The translations under genes and the position numbers were made by a program. Of a stretch of DNA of 10,781 nt, positions 1-6,660 are shown in pieces (within the stretch, counting starts at the first letter, position 1; each line of letters opens with the position of its first letter). The stretch covers positions 1 to 10,781 of the forward strand of contig JASCIV010000884.1 in NCBI GenBank assembly GCA_030374735.1, given 5' to 3'. The notes beneath the pieces were generated by a model that did not search any database, was not told the origin of the DNA, and was given only the letters and a program-made list of their open reading frames with translations. Source of the stretch: Gracilaria caudata (taxonomy: Eukaryota > Rhodophyta > Florideophyceae > Gracilariales > Gracilariaceae).

Positions 1-45
1 GGAGCACTAGTGATCCAAAGCAGGTCATGTCTCCAGAAAGCAAGC

Positions 46-75
46 AAAATGCGCCGTGTGACACGGCGCATATTT
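46..75. repeat. GC-rich near-perfect hairpin in AT-rich DNA
   Basis: An inverted repeat has 11-bp perfect arms, 49-59 (ATGCGCCGTGT) and 61-71 (ACACGGCGCAT), around a single central G. Allowing one bulged A at 72, the pairing extends by three more A/T pairs to 46 and 75. Such a stem is unlikely by chance, and it stands out as GC-rich in an AT-rich region. It could be the terminal or subterminal hairpin of a mobile element. I found no matching second end and no Helitron-type CTRR terminus beside it, so the type of element is not assigned. Confidence 0.6.
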
Positions 76-548
76 TTAAAACTTTTATAGCATGCTTGCA
101 CTTTTTGTTAAGAAAAAGAGGTTGTTCTAAATATAAGCGGTACAATTTGAGGGTGCACCAAGTTGCGAGGAGACCTTGCCAAAAAGTGCAAAAAATGGTG
201 TCCAAAAACTAATTTTCTTTCTAGATTAGCTCTACATTAGATTTTGATGACCGAGCGCCCAGCATAGAAAAAGCTCTGCTATGAGGAAATACTAAAAGAT
301 TTGTCTGCAATTATATGTTTGCGCGTTTAAATTAGAGTATTGCTGTGGACAGACAGCAACGCGTTACATTAGACCTTTAGCATTGTTGGTCTGTAACAAT
401 GCAATTACGTATTCAATTATCACGTCACTACAGTTACCTAATATACTGCGTAATAACAATATAATTATTCGTTTCTTATTAGAAATATATGTCATTGTTG
501 TTTTGACAACTACGTCACGACCGCAAACGGTGACATTTTTTATGCCTC
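76..548. other. AT-rich upstream region, no gene
   Basis: No credible coding frame is present; the short open frames at 27-212 and 383-586 have no protein-like features. A hairpin lies at 380-402, with arms GCATTGTT and AACAATGC and a 7-nt loop. ACGT-core motifs recur towards the transposase promoter: ACGTCAC at 422-428 and 512-518, and TTACGTA near 405-411. A bulged inverted repeat pairs GTCAC (514-518) with GGTGAC (529-534). These are candidate regulator or transposase contact sites; their function is inference only. Confidence 0.45.
432..454 (+). repeat. Left copy of a short direct repeat flanking the transposase
   Basis: The core CTAATATACTGCGTAAT (438-454) recurs at 1971-1987 as CTAATATACTGAGTAAT, a 16 of 17 match in the same orientation. 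The preceding AGTTAC resembles AGTAAC at 1963-1968. The two copies bracket the transposase pseudogene. Direct orientation is not what terminal inverted repeats would show, and AT-rich composition makes a chance match possible. Confidence 0.35.
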
Positions 549-588
549 AATATCTACGTAGATATTTTGCTTTTTACTGCTTATAAAA
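549..588 (+). promoter_or_regulatory. TATA box with adjacent 18-bp perfect palindrome
   Basis: TATAAAA lies at 582-588, 64 bp before the ATG at 653, and no ATG lies between them. Just upstream, 549-566 reads AATATCTACGTAGATATT, a perfect 18-bp palindrome with an ACGT centre. The spacing fits a core promoter with an adjacent dimer-binding site. The promoter looks intact although the gene it serves is dead. The palindrome may bind a host factor or the element's own transposase or partner protein; the sequence alone cannot separate these. Confidence 0.6.
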
Positions 589-652
589 GTCTTCTACGCA
601 ACGAGTCAGTCTTTGCGTAGTTTCTCTACCAAACTCCTCTTTCATTATTTCC

Positions 653-1831
653 ATGGCTTCCTCTCACCGTTTGACTCGCAGTCAGACGACCTCTGCCCTC
701 GAGCATTTTTCCGAAGCTCAATTTCAGCGCAGTGAGGAGCCGGAAAAATATTCTTTCACTCCCGACCTTGAAGACAGTTACCTAGAAAATGATTCTAGCT
801 CTCCAATTTACGGTTCTATTTTTGAGAACGGCGGAAATCAGACAATTCAAGATATGACCAACTTTACCTCTCTGGAGCTGCAAGCTATATGAAACAAAAT
901 CGAGAATTTAACTCGCGCAAACTGGGACGTTGGCAGAGGTCGTCGCTGTGGCTTCACGCGAAAAGATGTTTTATTTATGGTTTTGACAACATTGAAATAT
1001 GGCGATCAGTGGGATGTATTAGCGCATTGCTTTCGAATCAAAACTGTAAAGTTTGAACGAATGATTACCAAATTTATTTTGCAATTCGCTGCAGTATGCC
1101 ACAGAGGTCTTTTTCCAACAGTGTAATCGGCCATTCGGGTATATGCAGGAAGGAAAGATATATTTTATTATGAAGCATAAACTCTACGGATACAAGACAG
1201 AGTGTCTGTTCTATCTAACGGTATGGGTATTGGATGTTTTTTACACTATCCGGGATCAAAGGCTGATGTGGACATATTTTATGAAAATTTATGTTTTCAT
1301 AAGATTGCGTTAGAAAAAAAGGCAAGTAAGCACGAGATCGCAGACAAAGGAGAATTGCATACAAAGTATGAAAATCAGTGGGCCGTGTTGGCGGACAAAG
1401 GTAATCAAGGAGGGCAGGATTATGTTTGAATGATAACGCTCAAAAAAAGCCGCCACATCGAATTTTATCTGCGGGAAAAATTCTCGTAATAAGGATATAT
1501 CATCCGATCGGGTGATTGTCGGGAATTGGTTTGAACGTTTCTATAGCCTATGAACACTCTTTGCATTTAAGTATCGTTGGGGTGAAAAAAATTATGAACA
1601 ATTTTTCATTTTGCAATGGCACTGACAAACATTCATACAAGGTGAAGTCCATTTCGAGATGGAGATCATCAGCATTTTTCCAAAGTGAAAAATCGCTTAT
1701 ACGAAATTGGTAATTCCGTTACGGAAAAACGTCCCCAAGGTCATAAAAAATACCGAGAGAAGAAAGGTCGCCGTCTGAATCAGATATTTACTAAAAATGC
1801 ACTTTCAGATGACGAAACTATTGCACCATAG
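653..1831 (+). pseudogene. Degraded PIF/Harbinger-like (DDE_Tnp4) transposase
   Basis: The reading frame starts at the first ATG after the TATA box. It is recoverable in pieces across three frames: 653-1123, about 1125-1200, 1202-1426, about 1438-1487, 1488-1618 and 1619-1828, ending at TAG 1829-1831. Conserved blocks include NWDVGRGRRC, LKYGDQWDVLA, a KHKLYGYKTE block, HYPGS, WAVLADKG, SSDRVIV and ALTNIHTR, with a basic C-terminus. In this transposase group the catalytic triad is DDE. The middle Asp survives (GAC 1394-1396). The segment that normally carries the first Asp is missing at about 1124. The position expected to be Glu is Gly (GGG 1521-1523). In-frame TGA codons lie at 890, 1427, 1551 and 1643; three replace a Trp expected from the family. 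Frameshifts lie near 1200, in the A-run at 1441-1447, near 1487 and near 1619. The copy cannot encode an active enzyme. The family assignment comes from remembered motifs, without a search. Confidence 0.85.
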
Positions 1832-1962
1832 GTTGTTTTCTCTTTTATTGGCTTTTTTCTATGTTTTACGCTTTATCCTAATTATGCTTATCTTTCTTTA
1901 TGCTGCAGAACTGGGATTATACTGAATAAAATTGCTTTTGCGTTATAAGTACTTGAATATCT

Positions 1963-1987
1963 AGTAACTACTAATATACTGAGTAAT
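1963..1987 (+). repeat. Right copy of the short direct repeat
   Basis: This is the partner of 432-454. It lies about 130 bp after the end of the transposase frame and carries a 2-bp insertion before the conserved CTAATATACTG core. It could be a subterminal transposase-binding motif or a chance match in AT-rich DNA. Confidence 0.35.
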
Positions 1988-2481
1988 TTCGCGAATAGCA
2001 GGAACTCGTATGTTATCAAGTTACAATTTGGGAGAACTATTAAAGTACTTGATTTTTCGAGCCACGCCTTTTCATTGTAAGAATTGTCAGATTTTGGACT
2101 GGGGAAGTGTATCTTTTCGCAAATTATGCCATGTTTTCAAGATAATTTGGATAGAAAGTTATGTTTTCATAAGAAGGAAGAGAAATTGCGTAAAGATATA
2201 TATCAGAGCATGAATTTAGAGTAGAAGAGTAGGACTAACAGAGTGAAAGTACAGAATGCTAAAATTTTATTCGAGGCGGGAATTTATGGCGTACTAGAAA
2301 ACGACATTTACGCTAAAAACCGCAATTTATGCTTACTTACATTGGTATAAAAATCTTTTTCGCTTTGAGCTTTTTAATTAAGTTTCCAAGCTTTTAGTCT
2401 AAAACGTCAAATTTATACGTCTACCAAGATTATTGTAGTGGAGATGGTCAGGTGTACGCCATATTACGTTTCGTATTTTAC
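1988..2481. other. AT-rich spacer, no gene recognised
   Basis: No recognisable coding sequence is present. The one open frame (2010-2213, 67 codons) shows no domain or signal. A 15-bp string, TTATGTTTTCATAAG (2159-2173), is an exact copy of 1289-1303 inside the transposase pseudogene. It contains TATG/CATA, is nearly self-complementary and the flanks do not align, so it is more likely chance than a second transposase copy. A possible weak match to the left-side GTCCAAAA (about 204-211) occurs at 2092-2099 as TTTTGGAC, but it is too short to call a terminal inverted repeat. Confidence 0.4.
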
Positions 2482-2501
2482 TCAACATGTTAACATGTTG
2501 A
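2482..2501. repeat. 20-bp perfect palindrome
   Basis: TCAACATGTT at 2482-2491 is followed without a gap by its reverse complement. The inner GTTAACAT recurs at 2503-2510, and ATGTTAACAT occurs again at 2733-2742. The palindrome ends 12 bp before the start of the homologous block shared with the inverted copy at 3354-3558. It may mark a regulator site or an end of that repeat element. Confidence 0.6.
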
Positions 2502-2512
2502 CGTTAACATCA

Positions 2513-2720
2513 CAGGGAGGTGCGGAAAAAAGCACTTTGTGCACAATATTGAATGCTAAATGCATTGGACATCAAAAAGGTCTTGTCCTTATCATACGGA
2601 GTGTTCCATACAAAGCATGCTTTCACATAAATATAAACGTTACAAAATGTACACGTTTGTAAAGTCCATCAAGGAAATACGTATGCCAGGAGAAGACTGA
2701 CAGATGGATTTGAAGTTATC
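2513..2720 (+). pseudogene. Copy A of an unidentified element-encoded protein, decayed
   Basis: This block is homologous in inverted orientation to 3354-3558. The first 39 bp match at 34 positions. The far end matches best as protein: in the frame starting at 2514, NVHVCKVHQGNTY and then RRLTDGF align with DVHVCDVEQGHTY and LTDKF in the other copy. In the same frame, KALCAQY followed by TGA (2550-2552) aligns with KALCAEYW in the other copy, so a Trp codon has become a stop. Two further stops lie in the middle of this frame. The protein family is unknown to me. Conservation of residues across diverged DNA supports a once-functional coding sequence, probably part of a transposable element. Confidence 0.6.
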
Positions 2721-2886
2721 ACTGTTATAAAAATGTTAACATTCAACATATTTTGGTAATGTCGAAAAGTATTATGCCGTAAACTTTGACCCCATTGTCC
2801 GGTTTACTATGATACACACATAAATTTGAAGTTCTCCAGATGCTGTGTCGAGATATAGAACGAAGAATAAAAAAGCGCAAGAGAAT

Positions 2887-3192
2887 TTAAATTTGTACGA
2901 AGTTGTAAGTGAGAAAAATAGCATTTTTTTTGGCCTTTCTTGTCTTATTTAGGTTTATGTTATGGCATAAATTTTTGTTATACGTGCGACATTCAGAATT
3001 TCCACCTTTTTCCTCTGTAGTTCTTTTTCGATACCATAACTGAACGGTCGTGTTTTGCAATCTACGCTGTTTTTCTTCGCTTTTACGGCGACGTAACGTT
3101 TTACAAAGTTTATCTTCGTTATATGGAGAAATGTAGCCTAATAACGCACTTTGTGAGTCAAGAGACTGACAAGGCTTACAGAAAAATGCACG
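2887..3192 (-). pseudogene. Open coding-like segment with a CxxC motif, no start codon
   Basis: A 101-codon frame runs from just after a TAG (3193-3195) to TAA (2887-2889). It has no ATG, so start-based ORF searches miss it. The first half reads like real protein: FCKPCQSLDSQSALLGYISP, then NEDKLCK and a strongly basic stretch (LRRRKSEEKQRRLQ). The second half drifts into Lys/Asn-rich sequence typical of AT-rich noncoding DNA. It is on the same strand as, and about 160 bp downstream of, the copy B segment at 3354-3558, so it may be a later part of the same decayed element protein. The CxxC...C pattern could be zinc-binding, which is inference. I do not recognise the family. Confidence 0.4.
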
Positions 3193-3353
3193 CTAAGAAA
3201 TTGAGAAATTTTTTTAATGGCAATTCATTGTTCGAATGGGAGAACGCCCTAATATAAAGTTGCAACGGCTACGTTCTGTAATTTGTCCTTTACATGTGTT
3301 ATACGATAAGCTGAAAAGGTGAAAAAACAGCTTTTTCCTGCATCTCTCAGTAA

Positions 3354-3558
3354 AGAGTCAAACTTATCTGTGAGTCATCTGATAGGATATGTATGTCCTT
3401 GTTCTACGTCGCACACGTGAACATCACTATGCTCTTATTTACATTTACGTCGTTTTAAGCATGGCATATGCCGTTTGTGAGGGACGGAACGTATCTTAAA
3501 CACTTGTGCATTAAAACTCCAGTATTCTGCACAAAGCGCTTTTTCCCGCATCTCCCTG
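3354..3558 (-). pseudogene. Copy B of the unidentified element-encoded protein
   Basis: This is the inverted partner of 2513-2720. The frame is open from an ATG at 3714-3716 to a TAA at 3435-3437 and carries REMREKALCAEYW, IRSVPHK and a Lys/Arg/Cys-rich run. Past the TAA it continues in the same frame as DVHVCDVEQGHTY. A TGA at 3375-3377, at a position that is Arg (AGA) in copy A, precedes LTDKF. A further short direct match, 3330-3346, has 16 of 17 bases like 3537-3553, so part of the sequence is itself repeated. The upstream residues in this frame (3560-3716) have no recognised domain. It is less damaged than copy A. Function is unknown, and a mobile-element origin is inferred from its duplication and decay. 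Confidence 0.6.
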
Positions 3559-3738
3559 GTCATTTGCGTTGCTCGCAATGCGTTGTTTTTTTTCCGTTTG
3601 CCTATGGGGGAAAGAAGACCGCAGCAGAGCCACGTGGCGTTTTCTACAGTGTGCCTTAGACTGTAAATAGGCACAAATGCGATATGGCTTACACTGAATA
3701 AGATGAAGATTGACATAGATTTCCGTCCTTAAAACTGT

Positions 3739-4280
3739 TTGTTCACCTTGACTCTTACACAAGAGAAATCGAAACGAAGAAAATCAGCTCCGTACTTATG
3801 CCGTCGGCATCTCAAACGAAGAAGATTACAATTTAGAAAGACGTCGCTTATTCGGGCCGGAGCTGAGTTGCAGTTACGTTCTCACTCCATAAAGGAGGCT
3901 GGCTATAAAAGAGTTGAGATACAGTACAGAGGACCGGACAGAGCGCCGGAGTTGCTCAATTGTTTTCATACTGACGGTGATACTTTGAAGACTTGTTGGC
4001 ACAGAATAGCTTGGTGAGGGACACTCGTGTGTGATGCAAAACGCTGCTTTCAAGAGACACATATCACAGAAACAAGAAACTGCCATCTCAACCAGGCAAA
4101 TGGCGGCAGGCGCCATCATCGACGGCGCTCTGATTGACGAGAGGGACCTCCCGTACTCCGTTTTCATCTCAATCTTGACAAATCAACCCCAACGCTCTAC
4201 TAAAAGTTGATGAACCCTTGGTTCTGAGTAGCGTCTCATGCACAATATTACATAATGTGTACCATCGCCTTCAATTTCTT
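3739..4280. other. Spacer with unsupported open frames
   Basis: Base composition becomes more balanced here. A plus-strand frame of 92 codons (3739-4017) has an Arg/Lys-rich N-terminus (KRRKS, LKRRRLQF). A minus-strand frame of 97 codons (3874-4167) has several cysteines. They overlap, neither has a promoter-like TATA box at a sensible distance, and neither resembles a known family. I cannot choose between them or support either as a gene. Confidence 0.3.
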
Positions 4281-4460
4281 TCAGGGCTCAAGTTGGCATC
4301 TTGGCAGAAGAAACAAATGCATCCGGCTCAACTGTACAAAACACCCATTTATCTTTCTGATCGGTCTATCTCTGGCTTCGCAGCTTGGGGCAGTAACATC
4401 TGCTCCGAAGGAGAGGGCAGCAAAAGCACAGAACAGTGTTATTTGGAGGAAGGCCTTCAT
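4281..4460 (-). CDS. Possible very small secreted protein or gene fragment
   Basis: From the first in-frame ATG (4458-4460) this encodes 59 residues. Residues 1-20 form a textbook signal peptide (MKAFLQITLFCAFAALSFGA), with a likely cleavage before Asp21. The remaining residues carry three cysteines, basic stretches and no known domain. The region before the ATG is C-rich, like the leader of the 5595 gene. The only TATA-like string upstream is weak (ATAAAG, about 160 bp before the ATG). The short mature part suggests either a tiny secreted peptide, an exon whose partner I cannot place, or a truncated relic. No clear GTAAGT-type donor follows. The signal peptide is the only solid evidence, and such hydrophobic starts also arise by chance. 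Confidence 0.3.
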   Translation of the reverse strand: MKAFLQITLFCAFAALSFGADVTAPSCEARDRPIRKINGCFVQLSRMHLFLLPRCQLEP

Positions 4461-4594
4461 GATTAACCCGTCTTTGTTTGAGACACAAGGAGAGCGGAAG
4501 GTGTCGAGGTCTGTGACTGTGTGCCAAATCACTGTTCGCTACCGATACGATCAGAAACGGCACAAGGGAAGACATGTCTCTGATCTCCTTCCCC

Positions 4595-4613
4595 ATCGCC
4601 GGAGACCGGCGAT
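4595..4613. repeat. Perfect 8-bp-stem hairpin
   Basis: ATCGCCGG (4595-4602) and CCGGCGAT (4606-4613) pair around an AGA loop. It lies upstream of the minus-strand frame at 4281-4460, where it could sit in a promoter or leader, but there is no independent evidence of function. Confidence 0.45.
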
Positions 4614-5448
4614 CTGGTGCCTTTATGTCCCAAGCCAGCTCCTCGGGCCACACATAATGAATTAGAACACAGATCTAGCTTCCAGTTAACTGTCAGTGTG
4701 CCAAAATCCATTCTAGTCAAACGACTCTACGGCTAATCGCCACACTCTGTAGCACCGCCCTGGTTTCGAGAGGAGCCAGAGAGCAGTCAGAGTATCGTGT
4801 GTCCGAGCCCCCGCAGAGGCTGATCTTCGTGACGAAACTGAGGCTATCTGTGCCTGTGGTCACCATCCGCGAGATCATGCTGCGTAGCTTGCGTTCGAAG
4901 GGCATTAAAGCTAAGTATCCTACATGAAACCGAAGATTACAGCAGCATCGACTAGTATGTGGCTGGCAGCCTACGCGAAGCACTGGGGAGGCGAATGGGC
5001 TTTCAGGAGCAACAACCGTTTCAACGGGTTTGTTAAAGAGCGACCGTTTTTTAATTAACGTGGAGATGTTTTTAATTTGCCTGTCCTTATTTTAGGGACG
5101 GAGATAGAGATCTCACTGCCTCACGTTTGGAATGTTGTAGTGATGCCAATGTGCAAACCCAAATCGTCCACGCTGGCGAGCACAATCTCGATCTGAAACT
5201 TACCGCCGCAGCACCTGGTGGATAGTCAGAATCCTTGCAATAAGCCTTTCAAGAGCATGCTGAGAGCTTTCAGGCCTGTGGCACAAGTAATTCGATTTGA
5301 AAAGGCCAACGATTGGCTACCTTTAAATTCAAAAAGCCCTGAGTCGCGTTGGAATGATATTTGACGAAATGTTCGTATCGAACAAAGTGGTACCATCAAT
5401 AGCGCTTCTCCCCTCGCTTTCTGTTCAGCCGTTCAGCTGCAAATCGGG
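4614..5448. other. Intergenic region; one plus-strand open segment without a start
   Basis: A plus-strand frame is open from 4679 to TGA 4925-4927 (82 codons) with protein-like composition, including TKLRLSVPVVTIREI, but no early ATG. It could be an exon or relic, or simply chance in balanced-composition DNA. At about 5055-5095 the string TTAATTAAC followed by a T-rich run and TTTTAG resembles an intron branch point and acceptor, but I could not find a convincing donor or flanking exons. Nothing else is recognisable up to the TATA box at 5449. Confidence 0.3.
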
Positions 5449-5455
5449 TATAAAA
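5449..5455 (+). promoter_or_regulatory. TATA box of the histidine-repeat secreted protein gene
   Basis: TATAAAA lies in the context CGGGTATAAAACCG. It is 139 bp before the ATG at 5595, and no ATG intervenes. The expected transcription start about 30 bp downstream falls in a strongly pyrimidine-rich leader (about 5468-5510, runs of CCTCC and CCCC). This supports both the promoter and the choice of the first ATG. Confidence 0.7.
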
Positions 5456-5594
5456 CCGTCTCCCCGAAACGCCCCACCTCCCTCCTCCCCACCTCTTGTT
5501 ATCAACATCGTGACCGTCTTGGCTCCATCGAACAAATCAAGACACTGCAACAATTCTTTCTACTCAACATCCCCAAATCATTGCCGTTCGTATC

Positions 5595-6197
5595 ATGAGA
5601 TCTCGCGCGATGCTCATTTCTTGGTGCATAGCCATCTATTTTCATGCCATTCAGGCCGTGTCACAACCCGTAATGCAGCACACCGATTGCTGGGCAGGGA
5701 ACGAGTTGGCTCATTGTTTTGACCTCATGCGTGTTGTTGCCAAACTGGATGATGAGAGAGCCGAAATATTTTCTCTTCTGCAGCGTAAACTAGTCGACGT
5801 TAACGTTGGATCGTGCGATTGGAGCTCGTGGGAAGGCAAAAACAGCGTCACGAATTGTATCAGCGTTCTGTCGACGATGGCGGGCGAGGATGACGAAGAT
5901 TTTCTTGAAGTGGTAATGAGGCCCGAGGAAACAACGGAGCACGAAATGAAGGAGCACGAGACAAAGGAGCACAAAACAAAGGAGCACAAAGCAAAGAAGC
6001 ACGAAACAAAGAAGCACGAAACAAAGAAGCACGAAACAAAGCAGCACGAAACAAAGAAGCACGAAACGAAGAAGCACGAACCTCCCATGGATTGCACAGG
6101 AAAGTGTCGGAAGGCATGTACCAAAAAATGTCCACCACATGACCCGGTGAACAAGAAATGTAAGCACGCATGCAACAAGATCGAGATTGCAGAGTAG
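5595..6197 (+). CDS. Secreted protein with histidine-rich KHETK repeats and Cys-rich tail
   Basis: It encodes 200 residues from the first ATG after the TATA box; Met6 is an alternative start. Residues 1 to about 23 form a signal peptide with hydrophobic core LISWCIAIYF, cleaved near Ser23/Gln24. Residues 24-110 form a domain with four cysteines (32, 41, 74, 88) and an acidic end (GEDDEDF, 97-103). Residues 115-162 are tandem five-residue units of type [EKQ]H[EK]xK, placing ten histidines exactly five residues apart. Residues 163-200 are basic with six cysteines (167, 171, 175, 179, 189, 193; CX3CX3CX3CX9CX3C). The even number of mature cysteines suits disulfide bonds after export. The His run suggests metal binding or pH-dependent charge, which is inference. 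I know no named family for this layout. It ends at TAG; a candidate AATAAA lies at 6390-6395. It could be a wall, matrix or effector-like protein, and its target is unknown. Confidence 0.82.
   Translation: MRSRAMLISWCIAIYFHAIQAVSQPVMQHTDCWAGNELAHCFDLMRVVAKLDDERAEIFSLLQRKLVDVNVGSCDWSSWEGKNSVTNCISVLSTMAGEDDEDFLEVVMRPEETTEHEMKEHETKEHKTKEHKAKKHETKKHETKKHETKQHETKKHETKKHEPPMDCTGKCRKACTKKCPPHDPVNKKCKHACNKIEIAE
5937..6080 (+). repeat. In-frame 15-bp tandem repeat encoding [EKQ]HETK units
   Basis: Nine full 15-bp units and a final 9-bp partial unit lie wholly inside the gene. The first four units start with GAG and vary (HEMK, HETK, HKTK, HKAK). Later units are near-identical AAGCACGAAACAAAG with one CAG start. 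This gradient suggests recent expansion at the 3' side by slippage or unequal exchange. The unit length, a multiple of three, keeps the frame open and also leaves all three opposite-strand frames open, which creates false ORFs there. Confidence 0.95.
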
Positions 6198-6304
6198 ACT
6201 CTTGATTGGCACAAGATATCTGTCTGCGACAAACTTGCATATTTATGATGACTCCAATTTACGTTCTTAGGCGAATGGCATTTCTTTTGCCAAGGAAAGG
6301 GCTT

Positions 6305-6598
6305 TCACCAACCTTCGCGGTCTTTGTTGTTGACACTTTTAGGAATGATGATGATACTTATATATTCCATCCCTAAGAAAATCCAAAGCAATAAAGTTTT
6401 CTTGCACTCCGGGATGTTTCCTTTCTTGTCTACCTGGTAGCAAAAATTTTTCTTGACGCATTTTAGACGATTGCGTTTGTGTAATAACCAGACCAAGTGG
6501 TGCGCGTGACAGGTTAGGAACGGGATAGTTACGCATATAACGGATACTTGGATAGAAAAGAGAATGCAGTATAGCAAAATCGAGTTTGCAAACCCCAT
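6305..6598 (-). CDS. Possible small cysteine-containing secreted or membrane protein
   Basis: It encodes 97 residues from the first ATG after a TATAAG box on the same strand (6661-6666), 62 bp upstream. Residues 5-29 are strongly hydrophobic (ILLYCILFSIQVSVICVTI) and could be a signal peptide or anchor, with possible cleavage near HA (31-32). The following basic region carries CX5CX11C (47, 53, 65). A second hydrophobic stretch covers about 69-86, so a membrane protein with two spans is an alternative. No family is recognised. It is convergent with the 5595-6197 gene; the stop codons are about 107 bp apart, and the only AATAAA for that gene (6390-6395) lies inside this frame. A competing frame (6339 to about 6605) is open but begins with TTG. 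The promoter match is the main support. Confidence 0.4.
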   Translation of the reverse strand: MGFANSILLYCILFSIQVSVICVTIPFLTCHAHHLVWLLHKRNRLKCVKKNFCYQVDKKGNIPECKKTLLLWIFLGMEYISIIIIPKSVNNKDREGW

Positions 6599-6660
6599 TG
6601 ATCGACAATAGGGAAGTGAGTACCAGAGCAGCTGTCCGTGCTCCTGGCGTCCGCTAAACG

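Noticed and set aside
1..16. ACTAGTGATCC near the left edge as vector polylinker contamination.
   Set aside because: It resembles but does not match the usual SpeI-BamHI junction, and no other vector sequence follows. It is more likely a chance imperfect palindrome.
890..1645. TGA read as tryptophan (alternative genetic code), because several in-frame TGA codons fall at Trp positions.
   Set aside because: Other TGA codons replace Arg (1427, and 3375-3377 in copy B). The same relic has frameshifts and a deletion, and a TAA interrupts copy B. Decay explains all of them.
2159..2173. Second transposase copy, suggested by a 15-bp exact match to 1289-1303.
   Set aside because: The flanking DNA and all translations fail to align, and the string is nearly self-complementary and AT-rich.
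2779..2814. Possible copia-type reverse transcriptase fragment (VNFDPIVRFTMI).
   Set aside because: Only about 12 residues fit and stops follow immediately. The downstream residues do not continue the family pattern.
3511..3558. P-loop ATPase motif suggested by GDAGKS on the minus strand, and GGAEKS in the other copy.
   Set aside because: The GxxxxGK[ST] spacing is not met. The conserved frame between the two copies is a different one, carrying REMREKALCAEYW.
5937..6080. CRISPR-like array or noncoding minisatellite.
   Set aside because: The units are 15 bp, contiguous without spacers, and wholly in frame inside a convincing secreted-protein gene.
5711..6240. Three minus-strand open frames with repetitive Phe/Val/Ser/Cys or Ser/Leu/Phe/Arg-Ala patterns.
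   Set aside because: They are antisense readings of the in-frame 15-bp repeat of the 5595-6197 gene. The unit length is a multiple of three, so all frames stay open.
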